Of a stretch of DNA of 64,000 bases, positions 24,021-34,665 are shown piece by piece (position 1 is the stretch's first letter; each line of letters begins with the position of its first letter). The translations under genes were made by a program, and so were the position numbers. The stretch comes from Rostrohypoxylon terebratum (lineage: Eukaryota > Ascomycota > Sordariomycetes > Xylariales > Hypoxylaceae). A model generated the notes under the pieces. It was not told the origin of the DNA and made no database searches. It worked only from the letters and a program-made list of their open reading frames with translations. The DNA lies in assembly GCA_022497145.1 (NCBI GenBank), contig MU385880.1, positions 124,001 to 188,000 of the forward strand, given 5' to 3'.

Positions 24021-24308
24021 ACGAGGAAGCGTACGAGGGGGCGAGGGCGAGTGCGAGTGTACATACAGAAAGAATTAAAATCAAACAGCCTAATCCTAGA
24101 TTCCATTACGGTTAAAACATCTCACGACTTTTACACGAGGGGCTTTAGCTGCTTGGTCAACTGGATTCTCATAGTTGACCGGGAATGCTCTAGTAGATCA
24201 TGCGTCTAATCCTCTAATGACATACTAACATGGCTGACAATAGGTTACATAGAATACACGAGGATATCGCTTGCTAGCTCCATCCTTAGAAGTAGTTTTA
24301 CACGGCAA

Positions 24309-24965
24309 TCAATCTTGTCCTTCGACCCGTTCCCGCCGAGGCACATTTCCGATATCCTCGATGTTCTCATTCTTCTGAACTGGCTGCTGACCTGGTCGGA
24401 ATCTATCCGCTGACCCTTTACTGGCTCCTTCACCTATGGCGCGTTCAATCATTTTCAATCTGCCATGGGCACCCTTCATCCGACTGTCGAAATCATTAAC
24501 CGATTCGTCATCGTTTGTAGTCGAAAGCGTTCCAGGTTCTACGAGACCGTAGAGCATTGCGACGTTCTTCTCGAGTCGCGCGTTGCTGTTGAGAAGAGGT
24601 AACATCTCTGGCTCAGGTTCGGGTTCGGGTTCAGATTCAGCTTCTTGTTTCTTCTCTGCCTGAGAGCTAGACGACGGCGCGTCAGGAACCTCTTGTTGCT
24701 GCGAGTCTTGCTGTGGATTCTGCGAATCCTTGTGAAGCGCGGAATTCTTCCGCAAGTTTGGTATCCGGTTCGCCCAGACTATTGATTTGCCTTGTAAACG
24801 ACCTGCCTCTAGAAATTTCTCAAATCCCTTCTTCATACCGACGGAACGGCCTTCGATCCGGCCGGCTTCTGTTCCGTCCTTATAACCTTCATCGTATCCT
24901 TCTTTGTAGTACTTTTCTTCGAGATTGAGAACGTCGTCAAAGAAGTCATCCTCGTCTGGTGGCAT
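24309..24965 (-). CDS. LTO1: Lto1-like Fe-S adaptor (Yae1-N / deca-GX3 motif)
   Basis: Single exon of 218 residues from MPPDEDD (or 220 from an ATG six bases upstream, 24971). Residues near 18-50 carry the deca-GX3 repeat: EGYDEGYKDGTEAGRIEGRSVGM, the signature of the Yae1/Lto1 N-terminal domain. In yeast, Lto1 with Yae1 recruits the ABC protein Rli1/ABCE1 to the cytosolic Fe-S assembly machinery. The middle is Gln/Ser-rich and has a Glu-Pro repeat (EPEPEPEPE). The yeast protein ends in a tryptophan needed for contact with the targeting complex; this model ends in Gln-Asp without it. Yae1 shares the motif, so paralogue choice is fairly sure rather than certain. Confidence 0.8.
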   Translation of the reverse strand: MPPDEDDFFDDVLNLEEKYYKEGYDEGYKDGTEAGRIEGRSVGMKKGFEKFLEAGRLQGKSIVWANRIPNLRKNSALHKDSQNPQQDSQQQEVPDAPSSSSQAEKKQEAESEPEPEPEPEMLPLLNSNARLEKNVAMLYGLVEPGTLSTTNDDESVNDFDSRMKGAHGRLKMIERAIGEGASKGSADRFRPGQQPVQKNENIEDIGNVPRRERVEGQD

Positions 24966-24971
24966 TTTCAA

Positions 24972-25510
24972 AGTGCTTAGAGGTAGTGTTTAAGGATTGA
25001 GGATGGGCGCTAACAGATATGGAATGAGCGCAACTTTTGAATTGATATATCTTGATATCTAATGCCACCCTTAGCCAAACCTCGTTTTAGATAAGAATGT
25101 GTTTGATGAAAATCTAAGTTGTCGCCGTTGCGTTTAGCTGAACTGTAATTCGTAATCCATATAAGAACCAAATCGGGATAGGGGGGCATATATTAATTCA
25201 AGGTACATACATAAGAAAGATGTTATAGGTACCCCACCACTTTGTTATCGATAGTGGATTACGGATTGTGTAACGCCGAAGCTGTAAAAGTGACAATTCA
25301 TAAGGCATAAGCTCTACAGTTAAACTTCAACAAAACATTCAATCTCCAGTTTACAACTACCGAAAAGTACGACGACATTCGCAAGGTTACCGTCGAATAC
25401 TAGGGCTTCTCTTTTCGACAAAATATCGAAGAAGTTTGTCGAAAAAGATCAGGCTAAGCCAGGACACACAAAAACACAAAAACACAAAGATACAAAGATA
25501 CAAAGATACA
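24972..25510. other. Divergent promoter region of LTO1 and NAA10
   Basis: No supported gene. A tandem A-rich repeat occupies the last 47 bp before the NAA10 ATG. Confidence 0.55.
25464..25510. repeat. A-rich tandem repeat directly before the NAA10 start codon
   Basis: Two copies of ACACAAAA-like and then copies of ACAAAGAT run directly into the ATG. They probably lie in the 5' UTR and would make it unstructured. Confidence 0.85.
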
Positions 25511-26246
25511 ATGGATATCCGACGCTTAGAACCGTCAGATATCCCTCTGATCCAGCATGCCAACCTCGAGAACCTGCCTGAGAACTACTTCATGAAATAC
25601 TACCTGTACCACGCCTTATCATGGCCTCAATTAAGCTACGTTGCCGTCGACGTGTCACGACCCAAGAAGACTCCTTACGACTACCCTAAGATCGTTGGTT
25701 ACGTCCTAGCCAAGATGGAGGAGGAGCCTTCAGACGGTGTCCAGCACGGTCACATCACCTCGCTAAGTGTTATGCGCACCCACCGTCGTCTGGGTATTGC
25801 CGAGAAGCTCATGCGACAAAGTCGTAAGTCTCTTCTTCTTACGTCTTTCTAAATACGTGGCTATAGTATACTAATGTAGGATAACAGAGCTGGCCATGGT
25901 CGAGACCTTCGGTGCCCAATACGTCAGTCTGCACGTCCGTGTTTCCAACAAAGCCGCTATCCACCTCTACACCAAGACTCTCGGCTTCGACCAAGAGAAG
26001 ACCGAACCCAAGTACTACGCCGACGGCGAGGACGCCCACTGCATGCGTCTAGACCTCTCCAGCATCCGCGAACAGATCCGCGAGGCTCAGCTCGAAGAAG
26101 AAGGGGAGGCCCAAGACGAGGGCGAGCCTGTGGGCGATGCGGGTAAGGCCGACGGTAAGCCGAAGGAGACCAAGCGCAAGGTCAAGGTCGGTCGCGCGTT
26201 AGGTGTCCAAGCTCTGGTCGAGAAAGACGAGAGTAAGCATTCTTAG
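25511..26246 (+). CDS. NAA10: N-alpha-acetyltransferase 10, catalytic subunit of NatA
   Basis: Exons 25511-25823 and 25888-26246 give 223 residues. The intron has GTAAGT, a TACTAAT branch region and an ACAG acceptor. The GNAT fold is complete: MDIRRLEPSDIPLIQHANLENLPENY at the N-terminus (typical Naa10), and the acetyl-CoA motif RRLGIA near residue 95. Then come SLHVRVSNKAAIHLY and GFDQEKTEPKYYADGEDAHCM. The last 60 residues are Glu/Lys-rich. With Naa15 the enzyme acetylates N-termini exposed after Met removal, co-translationally at the ribosome. The frame is open upstream to 25436 but without an ATG, so the start is secure. Confidence 0.95.
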
Positions 26247-26828
26247 GGAGTTTGCGAAAGAGAGGAGATGATAGCACGCGTCAAGCGAGACACCGCCGGG
26301 AAAGACGCAGTCGACGAATTTCTATCCAAGGCCGCGAAATGGTTTGGCATTGAGTATTGAGTATTGAGTACCTGGGTTACTTGGTAATTTGCGGTTTTCC
26401 GATTTACGACGTCTATGGGTTGATATTGGTCAAAACGGCAAGTTATCTTCAAGGCAGGAAAAGGCCGGCGTAGGTTTCTGTTGAACACTGTATCGTTTGC
26501 TCATCTGGACCATCTGGACAGCATACAAGGCAAGGAGCATTTACGAGTCGCTCGGACAGGAAAATAGACGAACGATGAAACCAAAACATTTACAAGTCTC
26601 ATTCTTGCTAACTGAGTCTATGACTTTACACACTTATGTTTACCATAGCCTCATAATCTGGCTCGAATCCCGTGAACCATCCCGTACGCAGTCAAATTCA
26701 TGACTCCTTGACCCTTAACCACCCCTTTCATGTATTATTAATGCCCAGTTCCGTCCATAAATACCGTACTCCCTTGCCATAGAAATCTCGTAGTCATAAT
26801 CAGGTAGTCTTAAATTAGATAGTCCCAT
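26247..26828. other. Convergent 3' regions of NAA10 and the disordered-protein gene
   Basis: No supported gene. A tRNA-like B-box at about 26660 (minus) has no matching arms. Confidence 0.5.
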
Positions 26829-29099
26829 CTAACCACGCCAGCCCTCCTCCTCAGCCATCTTCCTCGCCAACTCCTCATCAGCCTCGAGTGTGAGCTTCCG
26901 CATTTCTCTCTCGAGATTCTCAATTTCCTTCTGCAAGTTCGCAGCGCTAAGCTCAATGGAAGCCTTGCTTTTCTCTGCGTCGTCTCCTTTCCCACGCAGT
27001 TCCTCGATAGATTGGTTCAAGCCTCGCAGCGCGCTAGTCTTCGCCGCGATCTGCGTTTCGAGAGCATTCGCAGTTTCGTACTTGCTACTACTACCACTTC
27101 CACCACTAACCCCGGTAGTCATACCACTCACGCCCTTGGACTCATCATTCCACATCGCCCTCTGCTCCTTCTGCCACTGCGGCGGCGGCGCGAAAGTGGC
27201 ACGAGTCGCAGTAGGAAAACAAGAGGGGCGGAATCCAGCCCACATGTTCGCGACGTGTTGGGCCCGGGCTCTAGAATTGGCAGCCTCCCTCTGCGCGGCG
27301 TCGCGCGCGCTCCGCACCTGCGCCGCCGTCTCCACGTTCACGGCATCGACATACGCCCTCGCTCGAGCGGCGTCCGCCTGGCGCTGCGCAGCCTGCACAT
27401 GAGCCTCCCAGCCTCCTCTCCCCCTCCCCCACCCTCCGAACCCGCCTCGTCCGCCAAGCAGGCCCTCGTGCTGGCCCGCGCCGAAGTGGGGCGACACGCC
27501 GGGCGCGGGCGGCACATCGACCTCCGGAACCCTCGGGGCGATCGTATGTCTGACCATCCCTCTGCCTCCTCTCCCACAAGGCGCGAACCCGCCTCTCCTC
27601 GCACTCCGTTCCGCATTCCTCGCCTCCCTCCTCTCGCTCCTCTCCGCGCGTCTCCGTTCCCTCCTCTCCCTCTTCCCAGCACGCTTCTGCTCCCTCCTCT
27701 CCCTCTTCGTCGCACGTCCCGCCTTCCGCTGCTCCCGCTTCAGGTCCTTGAGACGCGCGAGCAGAGACCGTACTTCCTGGCGCAGTGCCTGCTTGCTGAC
27801 GTCCCAGGCCGGGTCGTTGGTCGGCGGGGGCGCGTTGCGCGCCGCTTTGATGGAGGTGCGGGCCGCGCGCAGCATGGACTTGGTCACGGGCTGCTCTGGG
27901 TGCGCGAGCCAGGCGGAGATCGATTGCTTGGTTATGGGGAGCTGGCTGTCGCGGAGGTCGTCCCAGTCGGGGAGGCTGCCGATGCTGGAGTCGGTGTCTG
28001 AGGACGAGGATGAGGATGATGATGAAGAGGAGGAGGAGGGGCTTGCGGAGCGCGAGCGCGGGTGAGGGGTCGGGGTCGTGAAGGAGCGGGAGAAGGGGTT
28101 CATGCCGCCTTGCCCGCGGCCGAAGGGGGGACCGCCTGGGAAGGGACCCCGCGGGCTTGGGCGGGCGCCGGCGTCGGGCTCGAAGCGGAGGTCGTTGCTT
28201 GATAGCCCGTTCCAGCGCACGCCGTTGCGGTCTACTTCGAAGGAGTCGCCGAAGGATACGCGGTCGTCGTCGATGGACAGACGGCCGATGCGGATGCCTT
28301 GGTTGCTGATGTTGAACGGTCGGAACGGGTTCCATCTTGACCTGGGAGCCTGTTCCTGAGGCTGAGGTTGAGGCTCGGGCTGAGGCTCGGGTTGGGCCTG
28401 GGGCTGTGGCTGTGGCGACGGTTGTGATTGTGGGATGGAAATAGGGGGGTCGTCAGCAGGCAATTCCGATACGCCGCGAGACGAGTGCAGGGTCCGCTGT
28501 ATAGTCACGCCTCTTGGTCCGAAGAACCCGTCGTTCCATTCACGCACCATCGTATCGATATCGTGCGAAGGTCGCAGTGGCAAATCCGACGACGACTTGA
28601 TCTGGCCGAGTTGTGCCTCGGCGATGCCTCTCTCGCTCTTGGACGATGACCGTGATTCATCCTCGGCCTGCAGTTTACGGTCGATGGTCCGAGAGTTAGA
28701 CCGTGCGGCGTGGTCTGGCAGGAGGTAGTTCAGGAACGTCTGCCAATCCTGCTCGGAGAGATCGTGCTGGCTTGCCCAGCCCGGGTACGGAAAGTCACTC
28801 GGGGAAGCATCTTCCGCGATGGCTAGCGAGGCCACCAAGTTTTGGCCGGAAGCCCGGTTGACAAGGGCGGGGCGGGACTCGAAGTAAGAGTGGGCAGAAG
28901 CTGTTGAATGATAATCATCAACGGCAGGAAAGCTAAAGTGCGATTCCCGAGGAGTCTCTGGTGGTGTGTAAATGGGAGTTCCACGAGTAGACGTTTCGGA
29001 AGCAGCATCGTCATTTGACCCAGCTCGAGCCGCTGGCGACCGTGCCGGATATGAAAAGACGTCAGTCTCACTGTACGGCGGAGGTGGAGCTTCGTCCAT
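26829..29099 (-). CDS. Hypothetical disordered protein with PPPY motif and basic coiled-coil tail
   Basis: Single exon, 756 residues from MDEAPPPPYSE; the frame is open further upstream but the next codons look untranslated. Not recognised as a named family. The N-terminus has a PPxY motif (PPPPYSE), a possible WW-domain ligand. A short ordered block, DFPYPGWASQHDLSEQDWQTFLNYLLPDH, near residues 120-150 may be the conserved core. A Pro/Gln repeat (QPQPQAQPEPQPEP), a Ser-13 run and a strongly Arg/Glu-rich region (RERREQKRAGKRERRERRRAERSERR divided by short gaps) follow. The last 70 residues form a heptad-like coiled coil. The GC-rich centre creates several long false frames in other registers. 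Expression is likely; function unknown. Confidence 0.7.
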   Translation of the reverse strand: MDEAPPPPYSETDVFSYPARSPAARAGSNDDAASETSTRGTPIYTPPETPRESHFSFPAVDDYHSTASAHSYFESRPALVNRASGQNLVASLAIAEDASPSDFPYPGWASQHDLSEQDWQTFLNYLLPDHAARSNSRTIDRKLQAEDESRSSSKSERGIAEAQLGQIKSSSDLPLRPSHDIDTMVREWNDGFFGPRGVTIQRTLHSSRGVSELPADDPPISIPQSQPSPQPQPQAQPEPQPEPQPQPQEQAPRSRWNPFRPFNISNQGIRIGRLSIDDDRVSFGDSFEVDRNGVRWNGLSSNDLRFEPDAGARPSPRGPFPGGPPFGRGQGGMNPFSRSFTTPTPHPRSRSASPSSSSSSSSSSSSSDTDSSIGSLPDWDDLRDSQLPITKQSISAWLAHPEQPVTKSMLRAARTSIKAARNAPPPTNDPAWDVSKQALRQEVRSLLARLKDLKREQRKAGRATKRERREQKRAGKRERRERRRAERSERREARNAERSARRGGFAPCGRGGRGMVRHTIAPRVPEVDVPPAPGVSPHFGAGQHEGLLGGRGGFGGWGRGRGGWEAHVQAAQRQADAARARAYVDAVNVETAAQVRSARDAAQREAANSRARAQHVANMWAGFRPSCFPTATRATFAPPPQWQKEQRAMWNDESKGVSGMTTGVSGGSGSSSKYETANALETQIAAKTSALRGLNQSIEELRGKGDDAEKSKASIELSAANLQKEIENLEREMRKLTLEADEELARKMAEEEGWRG

Positions 29100-29324
29100 G
29101 ATGAAATGATACAACACTGAAGTGCTATGCTTAGGTACAAAAAAGTAAGATGATACCACCCTTTGATAAATAAGGTGTTGATGTAAGAGATATGTCAATA
29201 AGACGGATAGATGGGTAGATGTTATTTGATGGTTGGAATTGGAATGATTTCAGGTATTTCTGTATACCAGCTAATGAGTGCTACAAACAAAGCCGTGTGA
29301 GAGCGCCATTTAATGGCCACTTAT

Positions 29325-29348
29325 GAATCACGAATCACGAATCACGAG
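29325..29348. repeat. Tandem repeat (CGAATCA)3
   Basis: Three copies of a 7-bp unit, seen directly. Confidence 0.85.
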
Positions 29349-29492
29349 CAGAAGCTTGGACCCGATAGGCTTCGGATTATAAAGTGATTTATTTTCTTTT
29401 TTATCTACGACCCGAGCTATTCAATCCCATCAGCACGAAGCGTTGGGGCAAGAAACGGTTTCATTGGAGGCTGAGCTCTTCAGCCCTCAGTA

Positions 29493-29551
29493 AACCAAGC
29501 GACCAACCAGACAGCCAGACCGACCAGCCAGACCAACCAAGCAGGCCAGCC
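29493..29551. repeat. Imperfect repeat of GACCAACCA / GACAGCCA units
   Basis: About six degenerate 8-9 bp units built from CCA and GAC steps, in non-coding DNA. Confidence 0.6.
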
Positions 29552-30028
29552 CCTAAACGAGATTCGCTCGATCCCGGGCGATGGAGGAGCACCAAGCTCT
29601 TCCATGTCAGCCCACCAAGCCACCCCGCGTTCAAGTTTAAGGTTACCTCTCTGCTCTATGCTCTCTGCTGCCCTCCTCTGTGTTTGCCGTGTTTGCCTTT
29701 GAAAGAACAGAACCCCTGCACTTGCATGCCTAGGTGCTCAGTGACGCGGCCCCCCTGGCACCCTCTGTAAGGCAGCAGCATTCGAAATGAGTCAAACTGC
29801 TGGAATTTTTTTTTGATTGAGCTTGCAAACCACCACCATATCTGTTGGACTCAGACACGCAGCCATCCCGAGGTAGCCAATTCACCCATATTGACAGAGT
29901 TGCTAGATTAGGGTGAGACACTTCCACCCGCTAGATCGTCCTCGTCCTAGATTGTCAGATTGTTCAGATTATCGGCGTAAGCGATCGGCGCTAGGTGATC
30001 GCAATTAGACACAACGCTATTATGAGGC

Positions 30029-31449
30029 TCATCTTGAGATTCTTCCGAAGAGGTCGAAACCGATGTCCTCGCTATTGTAATGGTCGCCAATAATTCCGTG
30101 GAGATGATCTTTAGAATGGGCGCCCCTATGATAAGGAGTTAGCATGTTGATGGCTTCCAACTTGGTTAAAAAATAATAATTATAAAACACTTACAGATTT
30201 GTGATGTAGGTGTTAATCAGGTCTGTGGGAACAAATTCGGCCACGGCGTTTCTGACTTTCACCTGACCAACCATTGCACCATCCGCAAAGTTCACGTATT
30301 TAGAAGGGTCACCCCATTCGACGAAACCCTCATGATGGACCCGGTGGTCGGGACTAAGCTTGTAGACCCCGCCCAACACGATGACTGATCTACCTTGGTC
30401 TCGGGCAGCGTGGACGATAGCTGCAGCACCAGAGTCGACGATGACCCCACCGGTTCTAGTAATTGCTCGAGCTCCGAGAATGACTTTGTTGACCTTGGTC
30501 ATATAGGCCGTCAGGCCAGTGTTCATGATGCTAATCACGGTCGATCCTCCAGACGTCATAGACTTTCGTAAGGAGGCATATGGGTCCTCAGCGGTAGAGG
30601 CCACGGACGGATCGACGACAAGAAATAATGTAAATTTTCTCTTAGACGCAGCTCGCGCAAGGAATTTCTGGACTGTCTTGGATGGCTGATAAACCAAGAC
30701 GTAGTCTCCTGGGTGAATGGCGATCTCGGCATAAGCTTGAATTTGCTCATCAACTTGTCTAATCTCGTCCATGATCTCTTCGATTCCGTCAATCACCTCT
30801 GATCGAAGTGCTGACACGTTCGTGGTCTGTGCATGTCGTAGTGGTGTCGAGGAATTGGAGGCTAACTTGGGCGTGGAGGATGGCGAGGGAATGAAGTCGG
30901 GGTCTGAGAGTAAGTTGAACATGGACTGCGTGCGAGCGAAGGATCCAAGAGTCGCTATCGAAAAGGGTCGGAGTTGTTTGTCGATGACGGGAGCGGGCGC
31001 GGGTGCGATCGCTGGGGGTAGGGAAGGTGTGATATCTGGCTGCGACTCGCTACCGGTCTCGTTCCTTTCTTCTTCTGCTTCGTCACGTATCAACCCTAAG
31101 ACTCTCTTCACAACGTTCCCAATAACCAGTTCATGAGGCTGCGCCGCCACAATTTTTCTCCCGACAGACTGGACGCGCTGGATAAGCTGGTTGACATCTT
31201 CCCATCTGTCCCTAGCGACAACTTGGAGAAGGACGTGGGCAGTAGCGATAGCGCATGATTCAGACCCCCGGATCTGTCGTCGCTTCAGAAGGCTATACCC
31301 GGCAAATTAGCCTCCAATCTCAACAGCAACAGCAGAAGGCCTAGCGCTCACGAAATGAGAAATTCGACGGAGTGATCGACTGGTCGACTCTTCAAGGCGT
31401 CGAGGAACTTGTCCAAGTCGGGAGCATAGCCCCCCTTAGGAGGAGCCAT
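30029..31449 (-). CDS. GCD7: Translation initiation factor eIF2B subunit beta
   Basis: Exons 31449-31352, 31292-30195 and 30125-30029 encode 430 residues. The first exon (MAPPKGGYAPDLDKFLDALK..) joins in frame to LLKRRQIRGSESCAIATAHVL, typical of the N-terminal helical domain. The C-terminal Rossmann-like domain contains VILGARAITRTGGVIVDSGAAAI and GGVYKLSPDH. A last intron (GTAAGT at 30194, CTAAC branch, CATAG) is needed to read the true end. Without it translation stops right after YITNL, while with it the usual eIF2B ending (TNLGAHSKDHLHGIIGDHY..) appears. The protein is part of the decameric guanine nucleotide exchange factor for eIF2 and is a target of the stress response. Confidence 0.93.
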
Positions 31450-32962
31450 GCTTGGATAGTATGTTGAGTTCCTCACCCAGATATCTTGGAGTATAGGGGG
31501 ATCCAGTAAAATTCAATCGAACGATCGGAGCGTGATGTTGGTCGGCGCAAATAGGACGCAATGAAATTCGCGACCCCGCTTAGAGAGTAACTCGAATAAC
31601 GGAATCGAAAATCGTCAAGCTTTGGAAAGAGGTAAAATGGAATTTGGAAGTACCGATTCTTTTTTTGTTAGGAACTAGTTATGTATCTATTATTCCTGTG
31701 ACAGGAATTATAAAAGAGGTGCAGTCGATCTTGCAAGTTTTCGAATTGTTGTTCGTCAACTTTTTTTTTTTGGTGATAAGTGTGAGAAAATGGGAGAATT
31801 GTGAGTCAATTCGATCTACCGCGAAATACGCCAATGACCTAATGGGGTATGTACATTTCACTTAGTAGCTTTGTACCCGGGTACAAATCGCATGGCGGGG
31901 TCAGTTGCATTGTAAGATTTCGGGCACGGTTCTTCAGCACGTGATGGGTAATTTGCTCCTTATAATCCCATAATAGCAGATAAATAGCAGGGTAGCACTG
32001 TACCAATCTAAATATGAACTTGTACCAATATACTTACGAAGTAGTACAAGACTACAAGTAGTACGTACATGTACGTCGTACCTCATAAAATACATAACAC
32101 CAGCTGCAATATTATTATCAAGCGGAGCGGGACAATGCCGCTAATTTCCAGTGGTACGGCGGGTGGTCTTGGCTCCAATAGTTGTATTCTGTTGAGCCCA
32201 TGCTGGCCCATACTGGCCATTGCAGCTGCCCGGGGCGCCCACCTGGCAGGGGTGTCTTGCTCAGCAACTCCAGTTATGAGCTTACCTACCTGCCTACCTA
32301 CACTAGTTGGGGTTTAGTTAGTCCAGTAAGTACAGCTGTGGTTCTCTTCAAGCTCTCCAAGGGCTTGTTGCGTTCGCTGCGTTACTGCATTACCGCAATA
32401 AACTCCCTAACCTTACCTGCTAACTTTAAAGTGAGGCTTCTGAACTTCTGAAAGCTCTTTGGTGAAACAAAGACTTACACTACACTTGTTACCTGTAAAT
32501 ACGAGACCTTTCGCGACAGCGTGTTTTTTTTTTCTTTGGTTCCGCATCAGCCGCAAGTTCTCGATTACCTATATGAGGAATGAAATGTGTAGAAGCAGGT
32601 AAAATATTCCATCATCGTCGCGCGTAACTTGTCAGCAATAGTATTTTCTCATCCGAGGTTCGAAAAAAAAAGACACAATCCTCCTATTCTCTTCTTCACT
32701 TTGCCGTGCAGCTTTTTTGCAACCAGATACCCGGAAACTTGTACCAATACCACGACTTTTACCTCCTCCCAATACTGGGACAGGAAGCAAACAACGACTC
32801 GGGCTGCATTGCCCGCCCGACCGACCTCAATTGTATTATTTGTCCCCCCACCCTCGTCGCCATCGGAACAACGCCTTGGTTCTCCTTAATAATTAAACGA
32901 GTCCTGGTCGTTCTTTTGGCGGACACGATTTGGTCCTTCATGGCTTGCAGGTCGACCGGAAG
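31450..32962. other. Divergent promoter region of GCD7 and NEM1
   Basis: 1.5 kb with no supported gene. Poly-T tracts lie near 31760 and 32525. The right half is the likely NEM1 5' UTR. Confidence 0.5.
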
Positions 32963-34665
32963 ATGAACTCCCTTAATATAATATCCGCGCGCGTCTCCCC
33001 GACCTCAAGTAACCCACCTTCGCGATCAAACTCCCTAAGTCACATCGGTTTAGCCGTCGCTCCGACCGATGACAACACAACCCCATCAGATGAGACGACG
33101 TCGCTCGGCGATAAAACCGCGGGCACATCCGAATCTAATGATCATCCATTCAATAACGACGGCGATATAGGCTCTTTTCAAAGCGTGGATGAGAAGACAC
33201 CTTTATTAGAAAGGTACGATGTCAAGGAGACGAATATCCGGTCGTATTCGTGGCACATTATTCCTGCGCGCATAGCAAGTAACCTCGTCAACTCCATCCG
33301 CTGGGTTTTATCTACGATTGCCGCGCCTGGAGTTTATCTGGTTGCATGCTTTTACGACGAGCAGGGGAACTTTGCGCCCTTGCGACAGCTCAGGAGCCTG
33401 TTTGGTATATATGGGGCCGATAAGCGCAAACTTACAGCTGACTTCCACGAGAACATCGTGGTAGATAGTGAAAAAGAAGCCTTGTCCAAACACCCTGGCC
33501 AGATCGTTAGGGGTTTATATGCCTTCCCTGCCTCTCTACCGGTACTCTCCTCAGGAACGTCGTCCTCCAGCTTATCGTCAGACTCCGAATCAGATACAAG
33601 TAATAGATCACCAAGTGCTCGCCGTAGTTCCGCTTCTTCCAGTCGTCATGCGCGATCCAAATCCTTTGACCCTTCAGACGAAACAGCACCAAGGAGATCG
33701 ATAAGGATTAAGCTCAACAATGATGAAGCCATGCGACAGCGAAAGCACAAGAAGTCCCGTTCCGTAAGCGCACCTACCGCCGGCGGCAGCGGCGAGGCCT
33801 CAGCGGACCTATCAGCGCAGCTCAAGTCTCCTACCTCGCCTATTAGTGCCTTGACGAAATATCCCAAGACACCTGCCCCCCCGAGGCCGCTGATACCTCA
33901 GCGACAACCTTCCTACATCCCTTTCGAGCCTCTTGACCCTAAGCACCTCAAAACGTTAATACTGGACCTTGACGAGACACTGATTCACAGCATGTCAAAA
34001 GGGGGTCGAATGGGATCAGGACACATGGTCGAAGTACGGTTGAATACCACATACGTCGGAAGTGGGGGCCAACAGGCTCTTGGGCCTCAGCACCCTATTC
34101 TGTACTATGTTCACAAGCGACCGTACTGCGACGAATTTCTTCGAAAGGTGAGACTACAAATTTGTATCGACCACTTTCTAAACAACCATGCTAATGAGAC
34201 GCACCAAGGTTTGCAAATGGTTTAATCTCGTCGTCTTCACAGCGTCGGTGCAAGAATATGCTGATCCGGTCATCGACTGGTTGGAATCCGAGAGGAAATT
34301 CTTCTCCGGGAGATACTACCGGCAACATTGCACATTCAGACACGGCGCATTTATCAAGGATCTTAGCTCGATAGAACCAGACCTTAGCAAGGTCATGATT
34401 CTGGACAATAGTCCGCTAAGCTACATGTTCCATCAAGGTACGACGTCCCGAACATCGATTTGTGCCACAATACGTTTATTGTTAGGGTAACTAACTAAAA
34501 ATGCATACAGACAATGCGATTCCCATACAAGGATGGATAAATGATCCTACAGATAATGATTTACTGCATTTGGTGCCTCTTCTAGAGGGTTTGCAATATG
34601 TTTCGGATGTTAGAGCATTGCTTGCATTAAGGGGCGGGGAGGACGGACAGCATATGACGACGTGA
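32963..34665 (+). CDS. NEM1: Nem1 phosphatase catalytic subunit (FCP1/SCP-like)
   Basis: Exons 32963-34147, 34209-34437 and 34511-34665 give 522 residues. The start MNSLNIISARVSP is preferred because the open frame upstream lacks a conserved beginning. The HAD/FCP1 catalytic motif is LDLDETLIHS with Asp335 and Asp337. Later motifs are YVHKRPYCDEFLRKV, FTASVQEYADPVIDWLE and VMILDNSPLSY, then DNAIPIQGWINDPTDNDL. A hydrophobic segment (IRWVLSTIAAPGVYLVACFY) near residues 112-131 anchors it to the membrane. With Spo7 it dephosphorylates the phosphatidate phosphatase Pah1 at the nuclear envelope/ER, steering lipids to triacylglycerol. A Ser-rich linker separates anchor and catalytic domain. Confidence 0.93.

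Larger units (their letters stand above)
29100..30028. other. Intergenic between two minus-strand genes
   Basis: No supported gene. Contains (CGAATCA)3 at 29325-29348 and an imperfect GACCAACCA/GACAGCCA repeat at about 29493-29551. The right end is the 3' UTR of eIF2B-beta. Confidence 0.5.

Noticed and set aside
26650..26680. tRNA B-box-like GATTCGAGCC on the minus strand
   Set aside because: The T-stem does not pair and no acceptor, D or anticodon arm is found.
27012..28335. Several 300-codon frames on both strands inside the disordered-protein gene
   Set aside because: They are shadows of GC-rich, Arg/Glu-rich coding DNA and give Arg/Pro-rich nonsense.
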